Positions 1 to 14,800 of a DNA stretch of 64,000 bases are shown here, in pieces; position 1 is the first letter of the stretch; each line of letters opens with the position of its first letter. The notes beneath the pieces were generated by a model. It saw only the letters and a program-made list of their open reading frames with translations. It made no database searches and was not told the DNA's origin. The DNA lies in contig JACVTC010000039.1 of NCBI GenBank assembly GCA_016946835.1, positions 1,174,001 to 1,238,000 of the forward strand, written 5' to 3'. Source of the DNA: Neocallimastix lanati (nom. inval.). Lineage: Eukaryota > Neocallimastigomycota > Neocallimastigomycetes > Neocallimastigales > Neocallimastigaceae. Both the position numbers and the translations under genes were made by a program.

Positions 1-877
1 TTATACAATATTTATTTTCAACTTTTTTAATAATAGTTAATCATACACCCATATTACTATATGGGGAAGACCAAAGTCTTCAGTCTATAAAAAAAAAAAT
101 TAATAATAATTATTATTATTATTATTTTAATAGCGAGGCTTTTGTAAAAATTCTTCCGATATTAAGATATATTAAATTTTTAATAAGTGGATAAATAAAT
201 AATAAATATATAAATATACATATATAAATAAATAAAATTAATATAAAAATAAATTAAGTAGATTAATTTAAATAAATATTATTAATATTATTTATAGATT
301 AAATATTAATATTAATATTTTATTATTTAAAAAAAAAAAAAAAAGTTAATACAAATTAGTCTATGAATATCTTTTATATTTTCTTTTTTGGCTTATATAA
401 TTAATTATTTAATATATATATATATCACTATTTAAAATTTTTTTTTTTCATTAATAAAAAATTAGTTTATTTAATATATTATATACATATAATTTATTTT
501 ATATTTATTATTTTTTTTTATTATTTTTTTTTTTTACTAATATCCATTGGAAAAAGATAAATATACTATTTTTAAATATGAAAACTTTCAAATTTGATAT
601 TTGTGCAACAGCAATGTAAATTAGATTACTAATTTTAAAAATTTATAATAAAAAATATATATTTAAGAGAATTTATTGTTTTTAATTATATATAATGAAG
701 GTAATAATGATCAGATCAGGTGAATATATATCATCAAATACTCTATTGACAAAAATAATTTCTTAAGTTTAAAAAAAAAAATATTAACAAAAATAATTTC
801 CTAAGTTTAAAAAAAAATATTAACAAAAATAATTTTTTAAATTTAAAAAAAAAAATATTAACAAAAATAACTTCCTA

Positions 878-913
<36 letters not shown>

Positions 914-1398
914 ATATACAGTTATAATGTCGACATCCAGAAGATAATATATATAAAAATATTTATTTATTTGCTAAGGTTCTTTTTTTTTTTTTCTTTT
1001 TTCTACATAATTTGTTTTTTCTTTTTTATATTACTCTAGTAATATTAATTTATTACAATATAATAATATTAAAGTATATATTATACAAACTACAACAACT
1101 TAATAGAGTAATTTAGATCTAATTGGTTAGAAGATTGTATAATTAACTTTTCTAAATTTTAGTATAAATTGGTAAAATTTATTAAATTTAAAAGGATTTA
1201 ATGAAAAAAAAAAAAAAAAAAAAAAAGAAAGAAAAATTAAAAATAAAAGATTTATAATTAAATAATATAAATTTATTTTATTATTGATTATTATTAATTA
1301 TTATAAATTATTATTAATTGTTTAATTTTTTTTTTAATATAATGATATTTAATTACGTTATATATTATATATATATATGGCCTATTTTATTTTATTTT

Positions 1399-1436
<38 letters not shown>

Positions 1437-3745
1437 TTATTAATTTAAAAAAATTATGGTTTGAATAATAAATTAAAAATTAGTTTTTTATTTTATATAA
1501 TAAACCTTATTTTGTTGTTAATGTAAACTTATTAAAATAATGCATATTTTTTATATCCAGTTTTTTATTATTTTTTTTCTTCTTTACATAAAAAGATTTT
1601 CTAATATTATTCAATAGAAATATTATTTAAATTTAAATTATTTATATATACCATAAAAATCTTTTATATCATAATTATTATTAATCATTTATTTCGGGTT
1701 TCTTTTTTTTTTTTTTTTTTATTATTAAAATTTACTATATTTTTACATTAGAAATTATTGAAAGCCTATATAATTTATTTAATAATTTACTTCATTGAAA
1801 AAACTATACTTTCATTTATCTATTAAATATAATAATTAAAAATATATATCATAAATTTGTCAATAATAATATTAATAATAAAAATAAAAAAGTTGTTCAT
1901 AAGGTATTGATTAATTATAATTTAAGTTATATTAAAAATTTTTATTTATTAATATACAATTTTTTTTATAAATATAAGCTTTTAATATAATAAAATATCA
2001 TATATATATCATATTACATATCATTTAAAAGTAAACACTATATATAGTGATATTTATATGCTTCTCATGTATAAGCATTTCAATCAAAATTATTTATTAA
2101 ATTATTATTTTATAATAATCAAATAATTTTTAAAAATAATTAATTTTTATAAATTATAATTTTTGGATAATTAAATTTTGATTAAATTTTTTAGTTTAGA
2201 TCTTTTTACTTCATTAATTAAATTTAAGCATAAATTTTAAATTAAACTCTAAAATTTTTATAAGATATAAAGAATCTTTATTTTCTTTTTCTTTTTAATT
2301 TTTTGATTGTTTATTTATTTAATACAATAAAGTTTTAATAAAATGAAAGCTCTTCATTTTAAATAAAATATTTATCTATATAATATTTCTATAGTATATT
2401 TAAAGGAATATTTTTATTTATTTTTTTTTTTATGTATTTGAATTTTGGTATTTTAATTATTATATTTAATTTAATATATATATATATTAATTCTACAATT
2501 TTATATTAGGTTTAAAATGTTTAATTTTTAAATTTATTAAAAAAAATGATAGTTTTTAAATAAAATATTTAATGAATATGATACTTTCATATTATACCTT
2601 ATTATTTTTAAATTAAAAAATAAATAAATATATATTTAATTTATTTATTTTTTTAATTCTATAATTTTAAAATGTTTAAAATTTTCATTTACAAATAAAT
2701 ATTCATTAATACTAATATTAATTAAAATATTAGAGGGAAGAATAGAGTTATTATATGAATTTTATTATATAGTTTTGAATTAATATTATTATTTAATAAT
2801 ACTATTATTCATATCAACTTTATAATTTATAGCTATTATATTATTTCTGTTATTATTACTATCAATTTTATTTAAACTGGTATTAAATAATAAATTACAA
2901 TCTCTACAATAAACAATCATTGTCAATATATTAAATTTATTATTATTATTTTATTATTACAGCTTATTTTATTATAATTAGTTTTTTTTTTTATTAATTC
3001 TAACTCATTTTAATTTTATGTAATTTTTTTCCTTCTTCTTGTTATTACTTTCTTTTTGATTTTTTAATTTTTTTTTATTCCTTTTTACTCGGTATTATCA
3101 TTTGCTTAATTTAATTAGTTCTTTATTAACTTATGAGCCTTTATCTTGTTTTATCAGAATACCTATAATAAAATATGAAATATTTAAAGGTGATTTGAAG
3201 GACTGAATATTATTAAATAATTTAGAGTAAATTATAGATAAATTGATTATGGTTACGTATAATTATTGTGAATAAAAATACATTTTTTTAAATTAAATAT
3301 TTTTCATTATTTTCATTTATTAACTTTTAACTTGAATAGGCTTTTTGAATTTGAGATAAATTAAAAAAAAAAAAAAAAAAGTGTCAATGTAATAATTATT
3401 ACACATGGTATAATTAGATTTATAACAAACATTAATCAATTTATTTTTACTATTTTTATTAATGTAATTAATTTTTTTATTAATTAAAAATTGTTTTAAT
3501 ATTATAATAAATTTTTTTTTATGACGTTCTATTTTTTTTTTTTTTTTTTAATACGATGTTTATGTTTAACTTTATTATATTTTTATTAAAGTTAAAAGAA
3601 TTATCAAGATAGATGTATTGTAATTATTTTAAAAAAAAGAAATTAAAGTAATTTTAATCATTGAATATTTTAATTGATTTAGAATGAACTATAAATCAAA
3701 TTTACTAAATTAATAATCTATATGTAACACTAAAGAATAATGATT
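1..3745. other. AT-rich intergenic DNA, no gene seen
   Basis: Almost pure A+T with many poly(A), poly(T) and (AT)n runs. No reading frame has codon content like the real exons of this window. The only local structures are a small perfect hairpin at 66-81 (stem GAAGAC, loop CAAA, stem GTCTTC) just before an A-run, and a short tandem repeat at about 749-909. Confidence 0.7.
749..909. repeat. Four-copy tandem repeat, about 37 bp
   Basis: Four successive copies of a unit built from ACAAAAATAATTTC, a TAAGTTT-type core and an A-run, starting near 749, 786, 823 and 860. Copies differ by a few substitutions and in A-run length; the last A-run is the longest. Confidence 0.75.
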
Positions 3746-3749
3746 TCAT

Positions 3750-4884
3750 AATAAAAATGGATCATCTTTATAAATATCATTACATTTTTCATCATTAAAT
3801 TTCAGTTGAAATGGCCCCTTTAGATAACTTTTGAGTAGAGATAATGATAAGAACAGCAGTAACAACAACCAAATAAAAAAAAAAAAAATAAAACAAAAAA
3901 TCAAAAAAACAAAAAAAAGATTAATACAAGAGATATTGCACATGATATATTTATAATATTATAATTAATGCCAAACCACCATTATTAGTTCATTAAATAT
4001 TAAATATCATTATCATTAACTTTTATTACTTATTTTAACTCTTTTTAAATAATTAATTAATTTCTTTTTTTAACTATTTTTTCTTTGACATTTTCATGCT
4101 TTCCTTTTTGCTCAATTGACTGATTTTTCAATTGTCTAATTTAATAAAAAATATACTAAAATGGAAAAATTATTTTCTTTATTGAATATCTACTGAAACA
4201 GTCCAATTAAATAGCCTTTAAGTTAAGATAACAATAAAATCAAAAATCAAAATTCACATAAACAACCAAATAGCCAAACCAAACAAAACTAAACAAAACC
4301 CAACTGAAAAAAAAAAATTTCTTCTTTCTCTTGTTATCTTTTCTGAATTAAATATTTTTTCTCTTCATTTGCTTGATTAGATATTTTCTTTTTTTTGTTT
4401 AATTTATTAAATTTTCCTTTAATATTAGAAATATCATTATGTTAAAACAAGATAACACTCATAAAAAATGAAATTATATTTATCATTAAATTTCAACTGA
4501 ACAACTGAAATAGTCCAGTTAGGTAGCTTTTCAATTAAGATTACAACAACAAAATAAAAAAAAAAAAATACTAAAACAAGAGCTACTAAGTATGATATTA
4601 ATAATACTATTTATTCATACTAAGTAACAATTATTAATTTATTAAATATCGTCATTATTTCATTATTATTATAATTACTATTATTATTAATTATTTACTT
4701 TTGTTCAATTTTTTTAAAAATAATTAAAAAATTTCTTAATTTCATTATTATTATTATTATTATGATTATTTTTTTTACATTTTTATGATTTTTTTTATTA
4801 TCAAGTTTAATATTTTTCTTGCATAATTTAATTAATTCTTAATTAATATTAGAAATATAACTATAATACCACATGATAACTCTG

Positions 4885-4922
<38 letters not shown>

Positions 4923-5886
4923 AAAAGAAATTAATTCTATAATATTAGAAATATCATTATGTTAAAATAAGAAAACACTCATAAAAAATGAAATTATTTT
5001 TATCATTAGATTTCAACTAAATAACTGAAAATAGTACAGTTAGGTAGTATTTGAATAAGATAACAATATATTAATAATACTATTTTTCATGATAAGCAAC
5101 CATTATTGGTTGATTAAACATGATTGTTATAGTTATTAATTTTATTTCTGACTTTAATATTGTTTCTCCTTTATTTGATCAGATATTTTCCATTTTTTTT
5201 TTTTTTTTTGTTTAATTTAGTAAATTATTCTTTAATATTAGAAATACCATGATGTTAAAACATGATAACACTCATAAAAAAATGAATTTATTTTTATCAT
5301 TAAATTTCAACTGAACAACCGAAATAGTCCAATTTGATAGCTTATGCAATAAGATAACAACAACAAAATAAATTAAAATAAAATAAAATAAATAAAAAAA
5401 AAAAAAGTATTAATACAAGAATTATTAAGCATGATATTAAGAATACTATTATTTCTACTAAGCAGCGATTATTAGTTTATTAAATATCATCATTATTATT
5501 ATTATTACTATTATTATTAATTGTTTACTATTGTTAAATTTTTTTAAAAATACTTAAAAAAATTTCTTAATTTTTTTTTTTTTTTGCCTAATATTGATAT
5601 ATTCCTTTCATATTTTAATTGATTCATAATTAATAGTAGAAATATAGTTATAATAAGGCATAATAACTCTGATAAAAGAAGAAATTAAAGATATTTATGT
5701 TTTACCGAAGAAATGGGTTTAAAATTGAGAAAATAAAATATATATATATATATATATATTAATACAATGATTACAATATATAGTAAAATTTTTAAACAAG
5801 AAAATAGTCATAAAAGATATTAAATTTAAAAACAATGATGGATAAAATATAATTATATAATATTCATAATAATAAAATAATTTGAA

Positions 5887-5972
<86 letters not shown>

Positions 5973-6162
5973 AACGTAATTAGTTGACATTATTATTTTA
6001 TAACATTATAGCGATAATTATCAATTTATGAAATTTATTATTACTATAATGGTTACTATTACTATATTATTTTTTTTTATTATTAATTCTAATTCACTTC
6101 ATTACAATTGAATTAGTCTATTTTGGTTGATTTTGAGTTAAGATAACAGAAGCAACAATAAC

Positions 6163-6194
<32 letters not shown>

Positions 6195-6830
6195 ACTAAT
6201 ATAAGAGTTATAAATATGTTATTATTAACAATATTATTAATTATAATAATATTATTAATTGTATTTATTAATTCTAATTAGCTTTAAAAAAAAAAAAAAA
6301 GTGAAATTATAATTTCACTTCTTCTTCTTTTTCTTTTAATCATTTTTAATGACTTTCATACTTTTTTTGTTCTTTTGCTTAATCAAGTATTTTCTTTTTG
6401 CCTAATTTAATAAATTCTTCTTTAATATTATAAATAGTATCACGATAAGAACTATTAAACTTTAATACAATAAGTTTAATGGTTAAATATTAAATAATTT
6501 AGAATGAATTAGAGATAAATTGATTGAGCTTAAATAATTATTAGAAATATCATAATGATAAAAGCATGTAAACTCTAATAAAATAATAACTTTATAATGC
6601 TTTTAGTGACTGAATATTATTAAATGATTAAGAATGAATTAGAGATAAATTGATTAGGTTTAAAATAATTATCAAGAATAATAATGACAAGATGGAAATA
6701 AAATATCTCTTTTTATTTCTATATGATTTTCATTATTAAATTTCAATTGAGATAATTAATTTAGTTGAGTTTTTAAGTGGAGATATCTAAAAAATATTAA
6801 TACAATAGTTTCTACATAAGAAAACATATA
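3750..6830. repeat. Decayed array of a dispersed or tandem repeat family
   Basis: The same ordered blocks recur with divergence. One block reads like TTAATATTAGAAATA followed by ATGTTAAAACA and CACTCATAAAAAATG (near 4425, 4940 and 5235). Next comes ATCATTAAATTTCAACTGAA with GAAATAGTCCA and a GATAACAACAAC stretch (near 3790, 4190, 4490, 5010, 5310, 6110 and 6740). A third block holds AATACTATT..AAGCA and TTTATTAAATATCATCATT (near 3930, 4600, 5080 and 5430). At least six partial copies can be followed. No coding frame runs through them. The nature of the family is unknown; an old non-coding repeat or decayed element is the simplest reading. Confidence 0.65.
5889..5968. repeat. (ATT)n joined to a long poly(T) run
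   Basis: About ten ATT triplets run directly into roughly 48 T residues, the kind of composite simple repeat that is common throughout this window. Confidence 0.85.
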
Positions 6831-7369
6831 AAAAAAAAATAAAGTATAATTTACAAGATTGATTTGATTTGCTTCTTTTCTTATTACTAAAACTATGAAG
6901 AATTATCATTAGATATATTATGTTATATTATATCATATAATATCTTTTTTTTTTTTTTAATAATTCACTAATAATTATTAAAAAAAAAAAATAAAAAAAA
7001 AAAAAATGAAGAATAAAATTAAATCAGTGATTGTATATATATTTTTATTCATTTCATTTAATCATATTTAATATCAACTTAATATTATATAATTTTAATT
7101 TATATATTATTTCATTAAATAAAATATATGATTTTAAAATAATTTAAACTTTTAAAAAGCAAAAAAATATATATATATGTATATTTATATATATAATAAA
7201 TTACCCTTTTGATTGATATTATCTGTCCCTTTTATTATTAAATTTTTTTTGATTATTTTGGATTACAACTTATTTATAATATATATTATTTTAGTTGAAA
7301 ACTTTAATATATAAAAAAATATATATATATATATCAACTTTTAATGTGTATTTTTTAAATAATAATTTT

Positions 7370-7838
7370 TATTTATTAAAAGGAATTTTTATGTTTTAAT
7401 GTATGATAAAAAAAAATAATAAATAATAATAAATTATTTATTGAAAAATATTTTATAATAAAAAAAAAATGAAATAAACTATTTTGAATTATGTTTGACA
7501 GGATGCATTTAATTTTATATTATATATATAATATATATATATATATATTTTTTATTTATTAAAAGGAATTTTTATGTTTTAATGTATGATAAAAAAAAAT
7601 AATAAATAATAATAAATTATTTATTGAAAAATATTTTATAATAAAAAAAAAAAAAAAAAATAATAAATAATAATAAATTATTTATTGAAAAATATTTTAT
7701 AATAAAAAAAAAAAAAAAAATAATAAATAATAATAAATTATTTATTGAAAAATATTTTATAATAAAAAAAAAAAAATGAAATAAACTATTTTGAATTATG
7801 TTTGACAGGATGCATTTAATTTTATATTATATATATAA

Positions 7839-7860
<22 letters not shown>
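7370..7860. repeat. Segmental duplication with inner 60-bp expansion
   Basis: A block beginning AAAAGGAATTTTTATGTTTT and ending in GACAGGATGCATTTAATTTT plus an (AT)n tail occurs at about 7378-7550 and again at 7558-7858. In the second copy an inner unit of about 60 bp (AATAATAAATAATAATAAAT followed by TATTTATTGAAAAATATTTT) is present three times instead of once. The copies are nearly identical, so the event is recent or the region is hard to assemble. Confidence 0.85.
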
Positions 7861-7869
<9 letters not shown>

Positions 7870-8185
7870 AAAAAAGATAAAAACTATAAATTTTTTAGGG
7901 AAAAATATTTATAAAATATTAAATAAAAAAAAAAATTTTTTTTCTTGGTAATATTAAACTTTATAAAATTTTATTTATTTTTATTATATTTTATATAAAG
8001 AATATTTTTATTATGATATTTTTCATAGAAATATATATATATATATATTCAATAATTAATTACATATTCAAAAATAGATTATTGAGTAGTTTTATGAATA
8101 ATTAGACAAAGTAATTAATAATAAATAACAAATGATAAATGATAAATAACAAATAATAAATAATAGAAGAATAGAGTAATAGATC

Positions 8186-8275
8186 ATAAATAATAAATAA
8201 ATAAATAAATAAATAAGTAAATAAATAAGTAAGTAAATAAGTAAATAAGTAAATAAATAAATATTAAATATTAAA
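8186..8275. repeat. AAAT/AAGT tetranucleotide repeat
   Basis: Mixed tandem AAAT and AAGT units. Simple sequence with no coding content. Confidence 0.8.
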
Positions 8276-8445
8276 TAAATAATAATAGTAATAAATAGTT
8301 CAAATTTTTAATTTACGAACCTTAAATTTAAATTTATGTATATCTTTTATTTTATGTATTTTTTTTTTTTTTTTAATCATAAAAATAAAGAAAAAACATT
8401 ATATTTAATTAAACAATTACTATATTATAAAATAATGTATAATTA

Positions 8446-8514
8446 GTATAATATTTATAATATTTATAATATTTATAATATTTATAATATTTATAATATT
8501 TATAATATTTATAA
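8446..8514. repeat. 9-bp tandem repeat (ATAATATTT)n
   Basis: Seven to eight near-perfect copies of the nonamer ATAATATTT in direct tandem. Confidence 0.85.
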
Positions 8515-9021
8515 CTATAGTAATTTTTTATTTCAATAATAACTAAATACTTTTAATTGTATAATATATACCTTTTTCAAAAAAAAATGTCATCATATTT
8601 TTTTTTTAATTAAAATAAAAGAAATTAAAATCTTTAAAAAATGATGTGATTAAAATAAAATAAAATAAAATAAAATAAAATAAAGTTATTTTAATAATTT
8701 ATTTTTTTATATTAAATATTTTAATATATTAAAAATATATGTTACATTAATATTAATAAATTAATTTAAATACATTTTTTTAATTTACGATTATTAATGC
8801 TAATATAATATTAATATAATATTAGTAATAAAAAAATTTTTGTTAATAAATTATAATTAAATTATTAATTGTGTTTATTTTAATATATTTAGTATATATT
8901 ATTAATAATATAACCCATAAACCCATAAAACTTATATATAAGAAGAGAGGATAGAAATATCATGTAAATCTGTTTTAAATAAAAATAAAATAATAATGAA
9001 AAAGATTTTATACATAATTTA

Positions 9022-9077
<56 letters not shown>

Positions 9078-11579
9078 CCTATTAGATATATCTTTTTTTT
9101 TTTTTTCTTTATATTCATTATTAATTGTGATTTCTTTTAATCATTGGTTAACTATTATTAATTATATTATAATTAATAATAATAATTATTGGCATAAAAA
9201 ATATTGAATAATATTTCTTTAATTATTTATATTATTAATTTTAATATTAAATTCTACTAAGGCCATCATCATATATTTTATGTACCAATCTTTTTATTAT
9301 AATAAATTGTCCAATTTTTTTTTTTTTATTTTTATTTTCCTTATGTAGTACTTTGATAATTTATTATATCTACTTTTACAGTTGTTGAAGCTTTGACCAG
9401 TTAATAAATGTATATGGTATTACAAAACAAAAAAAAAAAGTTTATATAATTGTACTTTATTTAATATTTTTATATTCATATGAAAAATTTTATTTGATAT
9501 ATTTTTACATAAATATTTATTGCGGAATAATATTTAATAATAATAATTAATTAATCCATAGTTATTATATTTTGGAAAATATTCTACCAAAAAAAAAAAA
9601 CTTTAACTAAAAAAAAAAAATAAAAATAAAAATAAAAAAAAAAAAAAATAGACTTATAAGGTCTTAAAAAAAAATATATATTATTAAATAAATGGGCAAT
9701 TATTTATTAAAAAAATTTTTTTTTAAAAAAGACCTAAATATAAATTGGTAAAACGTTATTATTAATAGATTTATATAATTTATTTTTTATAAATTAATAA
9801 AAGGATTAATAATATTAATAATAAAAAAAAAAAAAAAAAAAGAAACAAAACAATCAAAAAAAAAAAAAAAAAAAAAAAAAAAGAAAGAGAAAAAAAAAAA
9901 AACGTAATGATCTTTTAATTAACAAATATTTATATAGTATTTGTTTCTTCTTTTAATATATAATATATTGTATACAACTATTTCTTTTTATATTCATATA
10001 TAATTATTTTAATTATTTTAATATATTAAAAAGATATTATTCTTTATTGTCATATATTAAAATTATGGTTTGATATTTTTATGAGTTGTTTATTTTCTAA
10101 ATTTGTTTTATTTTGCTTTTTTCTGAATATTATTAATTAAACTTTAGCTAGGTTACACAATTTAATATTAATTAATTTTAACCATGTCATTTTATTTTAT
10201 TTTATTTTTAATTAATATTATGAAAATATCATTTTAAAAATAAAATTAATAATTAAATCTTTTACTGTATTAAAGACTTTTATTATTTTATCTTAGTTGC
10301 TATATCGTAGTTGATATATTAATAATGTAAATTCTTGATAGAGATAATTATAAAGATATAAAATAAAATAAAATAAAATAAAAATAGAATATAAAATAGA
10401 AATAGAGTAAAAATATTATAAAAATATAGTTAAAAATATAATAAAATATAGAGTAAAAATGTAGTAAAAATATAGTAGAAACATAGCAAAATATAGTAAA
10501 AGAAAATTAAATATAATAAAAAATAATAAATATATATTTATAAACATATATATATATATTTTTTTTTTAAAAAAAAAATATTATATATATCAATTTCCTA
10601 AATATAAAATTTTATTTAATATTACAAAATTCAAAATTTTATTTGTTAATAAAAAACAGGTTAACTAATTTTCCTACTTTTTTATTTTCTAATTAGTAAT
10701 CTTTAATATAAAAAAAAAATGATAAAAGTATATTAATTATAAATTGAAATAATTAAATATATAAAAAAAAATAAAAGAAGAAAAAAAATATTTTTTATTA
10801 TCAATTGAAATAGATTAACTTTTTTTTTAATAATTAAAAAAACAATTTAAATACAATATAAAATTTTAATATTGTTTTTTTTTTCTTTTTTTTTTTTTTT
10901 TAATTTTTATTTTTTTTTAAACTTTTATAGTATTATTTAATTAATCTAATATAAAAATTAAATTTTAAAATATTAAATTATATTACTAATATTACTAATA
11001 TATATAAAAATAGAAAATATAAAATATATATATATATGTATATATACATATACATATATTTTGATATAGTATATGTTATATATTAATTATGTTATTTAAT
11101 TAATATAAAAATGAAAAATATAAAAAGATAAATTTTTGTTCAAAATTAAAAATAAAATATAAAAAAGAAAAAAATATTTTTGAAAATTTAATACATAAAT
11201 AGAATATATATATATATATATACATATAAATATAAAAAGGATTTATTTAGACTGTATATAATATATTTGAAGTATAAAGAATAAATGCTAATATTTTTAT
11301 GTATTTCAATTAAATAATTTTTATCTTTTGTTTTGATATGTATTATCAATAGAATAAAATACTATACTACAAAGTCAATAAAAACAAAAATTACATAAAC
11401 GTATTTTTGATATAGAAATATTCAATATTTTTATTTTTATTTAAATATTCTAATTAAATAAATTTTTGAAAAAAAAAAAAAAATTATTTATAGATAAAAA
11501 GAAAGTTAATTTAATAAAAACACAGTTTTAAACAGTTTTAAATATAATAATATTAAAGTTAAAAAATATTATTACAAAA

Positions 11580-11831
11580 ATGGCGAAAGAGGTTGATATC
11601 TCTGATATGTCTGTTAATATTAATCAGAATGTCTCTTCAAATGAAAATATAAATATTACTTCAAGTGAAAATTTATTAGGAAATGAGAAAAATGAAAATA
11701 ATAAAAAAAGGGAATCAAAAATTTCTTTTATACAATTATTTAGATATTCTAATATAAAAGAAAAAATTATGATTTTTGTAGGTATTTTAGGTTCAATTGC
11801 TCAAGGTCTCACTATGCCTATAATGTAATAC

Positions 11832-11896
<65 letters not shown>

Positions 11897-14800
11897 ATAC
11901 TTATTAAATATATATATATTTATTTATTATTCTTTTTTAAATATTTAATTATATCATTAAATAATATTGGATTTATATTAAATAAATTTATTTAAAATAG
12001 GATTGATGTTATGAGTGACTTGATTAATTTATTTATGTCTCTTGTAGCTTCTGTTACAATTAGAAAATTATTAGGAATTCAGGATAATGTAATAATTAAA
12101 AAAAATATACGATAATAAAGAAAAAATAATAATATTAAAGAGTTATTATTATTATTATTACTATAAATATATATATATATAAATATTTATTAATAAAAAA
12201 AAAAAACCTTTATAATTAATTATTTATTAAAATTATAATAGGATGATCTTATTAGAGAATTTTTAGCTGTTGCAACTGGAGGAAATAGTACGGAATTAGA
12301 ATCATTTTTAAGTAAACATCATGAAATTGCAAAGACAAATTTACCAAGTCTTGCAACAGATCCTGCAAATGCTTATGCCTCTGATTTAAATATTGCCTCT
12401 CTTTTTATATCAGTAAATTTATTATAATTATTTTATTTATTTATTTTTATATATATTTATATATTATTAAACATTTTAATGAAAATATATAAAAATTATA
12501 TATCTATATCTATATCTAAATTTATATCTAATATCTATATCTAAATTTATATCTATATCTATAAATATTAATATATAATATTTATATTTGACATTTTTTC
12601 AAATAAATTAAATAGAGTGATGATTTTTGGAGTGAATTTTATCGTTATATGATTTATTTAGGTATAATTGCTTTAGTTTCTTTTGTAGGTTCATTCTTTA
12701 TGGATGCATTTTTAACTATTTCATCAATGCGTCAAGTTACTAGAATTAGATCACTTACTTTTAAATCAATTTCAAAGCAAGAAATTGCTTGGCATGAAAA
12801 GACTAGTCCTGGTGAATTATCCTCTCGTATTATAAGTGATACCATTTTAATTGAGGAAGGTATTGGTTTTAAATTAGGTATGGTCATTCAAAGTATTGTT
12901 ACCTTTATTGCTTGCTTCATTTTAGCTTTTAAAGCAGGATGGAAACTTTCTCTTTATATGACTGGAATGATTCCGGTTATTCTTATCTTTGTACTTGTTA
13001 TGGCAACCATTTTAAGAAGATATACTAAAATTACACAGGATATTTTTGCTGAATTAGGTGGTATTGCTCAAGAAGCATTCTCTCAAATTAGAACAATTGT
13101 TTCATTTGGTACTGAAGAGAAAGAAATTCATCGTTATTATGAAAAACTAAATCCTACAAGAAGATATGGTGTTATAAAAGGTCATGCTCTTGGTATTACT
13201 ATTGGTTTAGCATTCGGTATTATTTATGCATCATTTTCAATTGCTTTTATTTATGGTACTCGATTTATTCGTGATGGTGAAATGATGTATGGTGATGTGT
13301 TAAGTGTATTTATGGGTATTATGATGGGTACCATGACATTAACAGGTGTTGGTGTGATGATCAGTTCGTTTAGTGAAGCTACCGGTTCTGCTACGATGCT
13401 TTTTGATATTATTGAAAGGGAACCGTTAATTAAAATGGATGAAGGTATTTCTCCAGATAAGCCGATAGAAGGTACAATTGAATTCCAAGATGTCCGTTTC
13501 AGTTATCCCTCACGTCCTGATGTAGAAGTTTTAAAGGGAATTTCATTTAAATGTTTACCTGGTCAAACTGTTGCTCTCGTTGGTGCTTCAGGTTCTGGTA
13601 AGTCAACCACCGTTCAACTTTTAGAAAGATTTTATAATAGAAGTAGTGGTAGAATTTTAATTGATGGAAGAAATATTGAAGATTATAATGTTAAATGGCT
13701 TCGTTCTCAGATTGGTTTAGTATCTCAGGAACCAACGCTGTTTGACGCTTCCATTTCAAAAAATATTGCTATCAACTCACCTAATGCTACCCAAGAAGAA
13801 GTTATTGAAGCGGCAAAGTTAGCTAATGCTCATAACTTTATTATGAATTTATCCAATGGCTATGAAACCAGTACTGGTGAAAGAGGATTACAATTAAGTG
13901 GAGGACAAAAGCAACGTATTTGTATTGCTCGTGCCTTAATTAATAATCCAAAGATTTTATTATTAGATGAAGCTACTTCCGCTTTAGATAATCAATCCGA
14001 AAAGATTGTTCAATCTGCATTAGAATTGGCATCCTCAGGCCGTACTACTTTAGTTATTGCCCATCGTTTATCTACTATTAAAAATGCGGATTTAATTATT
14101 GTTATGGAAAAGGGTGTAATTATTGAGACAGGAACGCACGATGAATTAATGAAACTTCAAAAAAATTATTATAATTTAGTTAAAAATCAGGAAATTAAAA
14201 TTAAGAAAGAAGAGGAAGACGATGAGGATTCATCAGACGATAATATTGCAAAAGATCCTGACACTGTTAAGCAAACCATGAATGATGACGCTTTTGTTAA
14301 AGCTAATCGCGAATCTACAATTCTAAGTCGTATTACTTCAACATTTTCGATGACTCGTCGTCAAACTACCGGTGCCTTAAGTGAAGTAAGCACCTTAAAT
14401 CCAATGAATAAAACCTATGATCTTAAAGATATGGAATGGAAAAGATATATTAATTATAATAAACCATACTGGTTATCAAATCTTCTCGGATTTATTGGAG
14501 CCCTTTTCAATGGTGGTATTCAACCTGCTTTTGCTTACATCTTTTCTTCGGCACTTAATGTTTTCACCAAACAAGGTGATGATTTAATTGACGGAGGTTT
14601 ATTCTGGGGTATGATGTTTATTGTTTTAGGTTTCTGTAACTTCCTTTCATTCTACTTTAATATTGGTGGATTTTTCATTGCTGGTGAATATTTATCATTT
14701 GATTTACGTAAGGAAATGTATAATAATATGATTCGTCAAGAAGTTGGTTTCTTTGATACTAATGATATTGGTGATGCTGGTGCTGAAAAGCCTACCGCTG

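Larger units (their letters stand above)
7861..11579. other. AT-rich intergenic DNA upstream of the ABC transporter
   Basis: No gene is seen. It contains long homopolymers (for example poly(T) at about 9023-9074), AAAAT pentamers near 8650 and 10360, and (AT)n runs. The last few hundred bases must carry the ABC transporter promoter, but no single element stands out from the A+T background. Confidence 0.6.

Noticed and set aside
66..81. Hairpin GAAGAC-CAAA-GTCTTC followed by an A-run as a terminator
   Set aside because: There is no gene upstream in the window and rho-independent termination is not expected in a eukaryotic nucleus. Noted only as a short inverted repeat.
3746..3943. Minus-strand open frame of 65 codons, Phe/Leu-rich
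   Set aside because: Arises from poly(A) on the plus strand within the decayed repeat array. No supported start, splice sites or homology.
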